Shown here piece after piece: positions 5,452 through 5,479 of a DNA stretch of 5,479 bases. Numbering within the stretch: position 1 is the first letter of the stretch; every line of letters begins with the position of its first letter. Location of the stretch: contig CALNBE010000018.1 of NCBI GenBank assembly GCA_937874455.1, positions 1-5,479 on the forward strand. Reading direction: 5' to 3'. This stretch comes from an uncultured Opitutia bacterium (GTDB lineage: Bacteria > Verrucomicrobiota > Verrucomicrobiia > Opitutales > UBA953). The position numbers and the translations under genes were made by a program. The notes beneath the pieces are model-generated. The model was not told the origin of the DNA. It did not search any database and saw only the letters and a program-made list of their open reading frames with translations.

Positions 5452-5479
5452 CAATTTGCACTACTTTCCGGACACTACC
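5452..5479 (-). repeat. Right terminal inverted repeat of the IS256-family element
   Basis: Read on the minus strand it begins GGTAGTGTCCGGAAA and ends GCAAATTG, matching the left repeat at 20 of 28 positions. It finishes on the last base of the window, so the flanking target duplication cannot be seen. Confidence 0.8.

Larger units (their letters stand above)
4020..5479 (+). mobile_element. Complete IS256-family insertion sequence
   Basis: The element is about 1,460 bp, a normal size for IS256-family elements. It contains one full-length transposase gene (4082-5332) between imperfect 28-bp inverted repeats at 4020-4047 and 5452-5479. The left end sits directly after the RHS remnant, so the element appears inserted into that remnant. 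IS256-family elements usually make 8-9 bp target duplications. The left flank reads GGCACGTAC (4011-4019), and the matching copy would lie just beyond the window. The outer ends are fixed only by inverted-repeat matching and could be off by a base or two. Confidence 0.85.

Noticed and set aside
1..5479. CRISPR arrays, tRNA or rRNA genes, phage genes
   Set aside because: No regularly spaced direct repeats, cloverleaf-like segments, rRNA stretches or phage structural motifs were seen. The repetitive look of 1-2587 is explained by YD-repeat coding.

Overview
This window looks like an accessory region of a Gram-negative bacterium. It holds the 3' part of a large RHS/YD-repeat polymorphic-toxin gene with a candidate immunity gene, followed by a remnant of a second RHS gene and then a complete IS256-family insertion sequence. 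The style of the RHS core (a YGYRFY / GRWINRDP / EEDGGNSLYVFV / DVLGL ending) recalls RHS proteins of the Verrucomicrobiota and wider PVC group. That placement is an inference from memory and is only moderate.

Layout. From 1 to 3196 the + strand carries the RHS gene. It is open at the left window edge, so its N-terminus and any secretion signal are not visible. The YD-repeat coding runs in frame 1 up to about 600-640 and then continues in frame 2 to the stop at 3196. This means a one-base frameshift splits the gene, either a real mutation or a sequencing error. The conserved core ends at about 2587. After it comes a C-terminal domain of about 202 residues that is visibly AT-richer than the core, which is the usual place for a swapped-in toxin tip. 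A 185-residue protein with two predicted membrane segments starts at GTG 3171, inside the last 26 bases of the RHS gene, behind a strong Shine-Dalgarno sequence. Its position and similar base composition make it the likely cognate immunity protein.

From 3729 to 3890 I see no gene. From 3891 to about 4013 there is a 41-codon fragment homologous to the interior of the same RHS gene (1568-1690; 103 of 123 bases and 34 of 41 residues match by hand count). This remnant is cut on its right by an IS256-family element at 4020-5479. The element has imperfect 28-bp terminal inverted repeats (20 of 28 matching), a full-length 416-residue DDE transposase, and a 51-bp interrupted palindrome between the transposase stop and the right end. 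The right inverted repeat ends exactly at the last base of the window, as expected if a contig broke at a repeated element.

Together the genes describe a contact-dependent or secreted toxin locus of the RHS type: a YD-repeat shell, a variable toxin tip and a membrane-bound immunity protein. A scrap of another RHS copy and a mobile element sit next to it, both typical of loci that diversify by recombination. The most interesting parts are the unrecognised toxin tip and membrane immunity pair, and the well-defined IS with its unusual internal palindrome.
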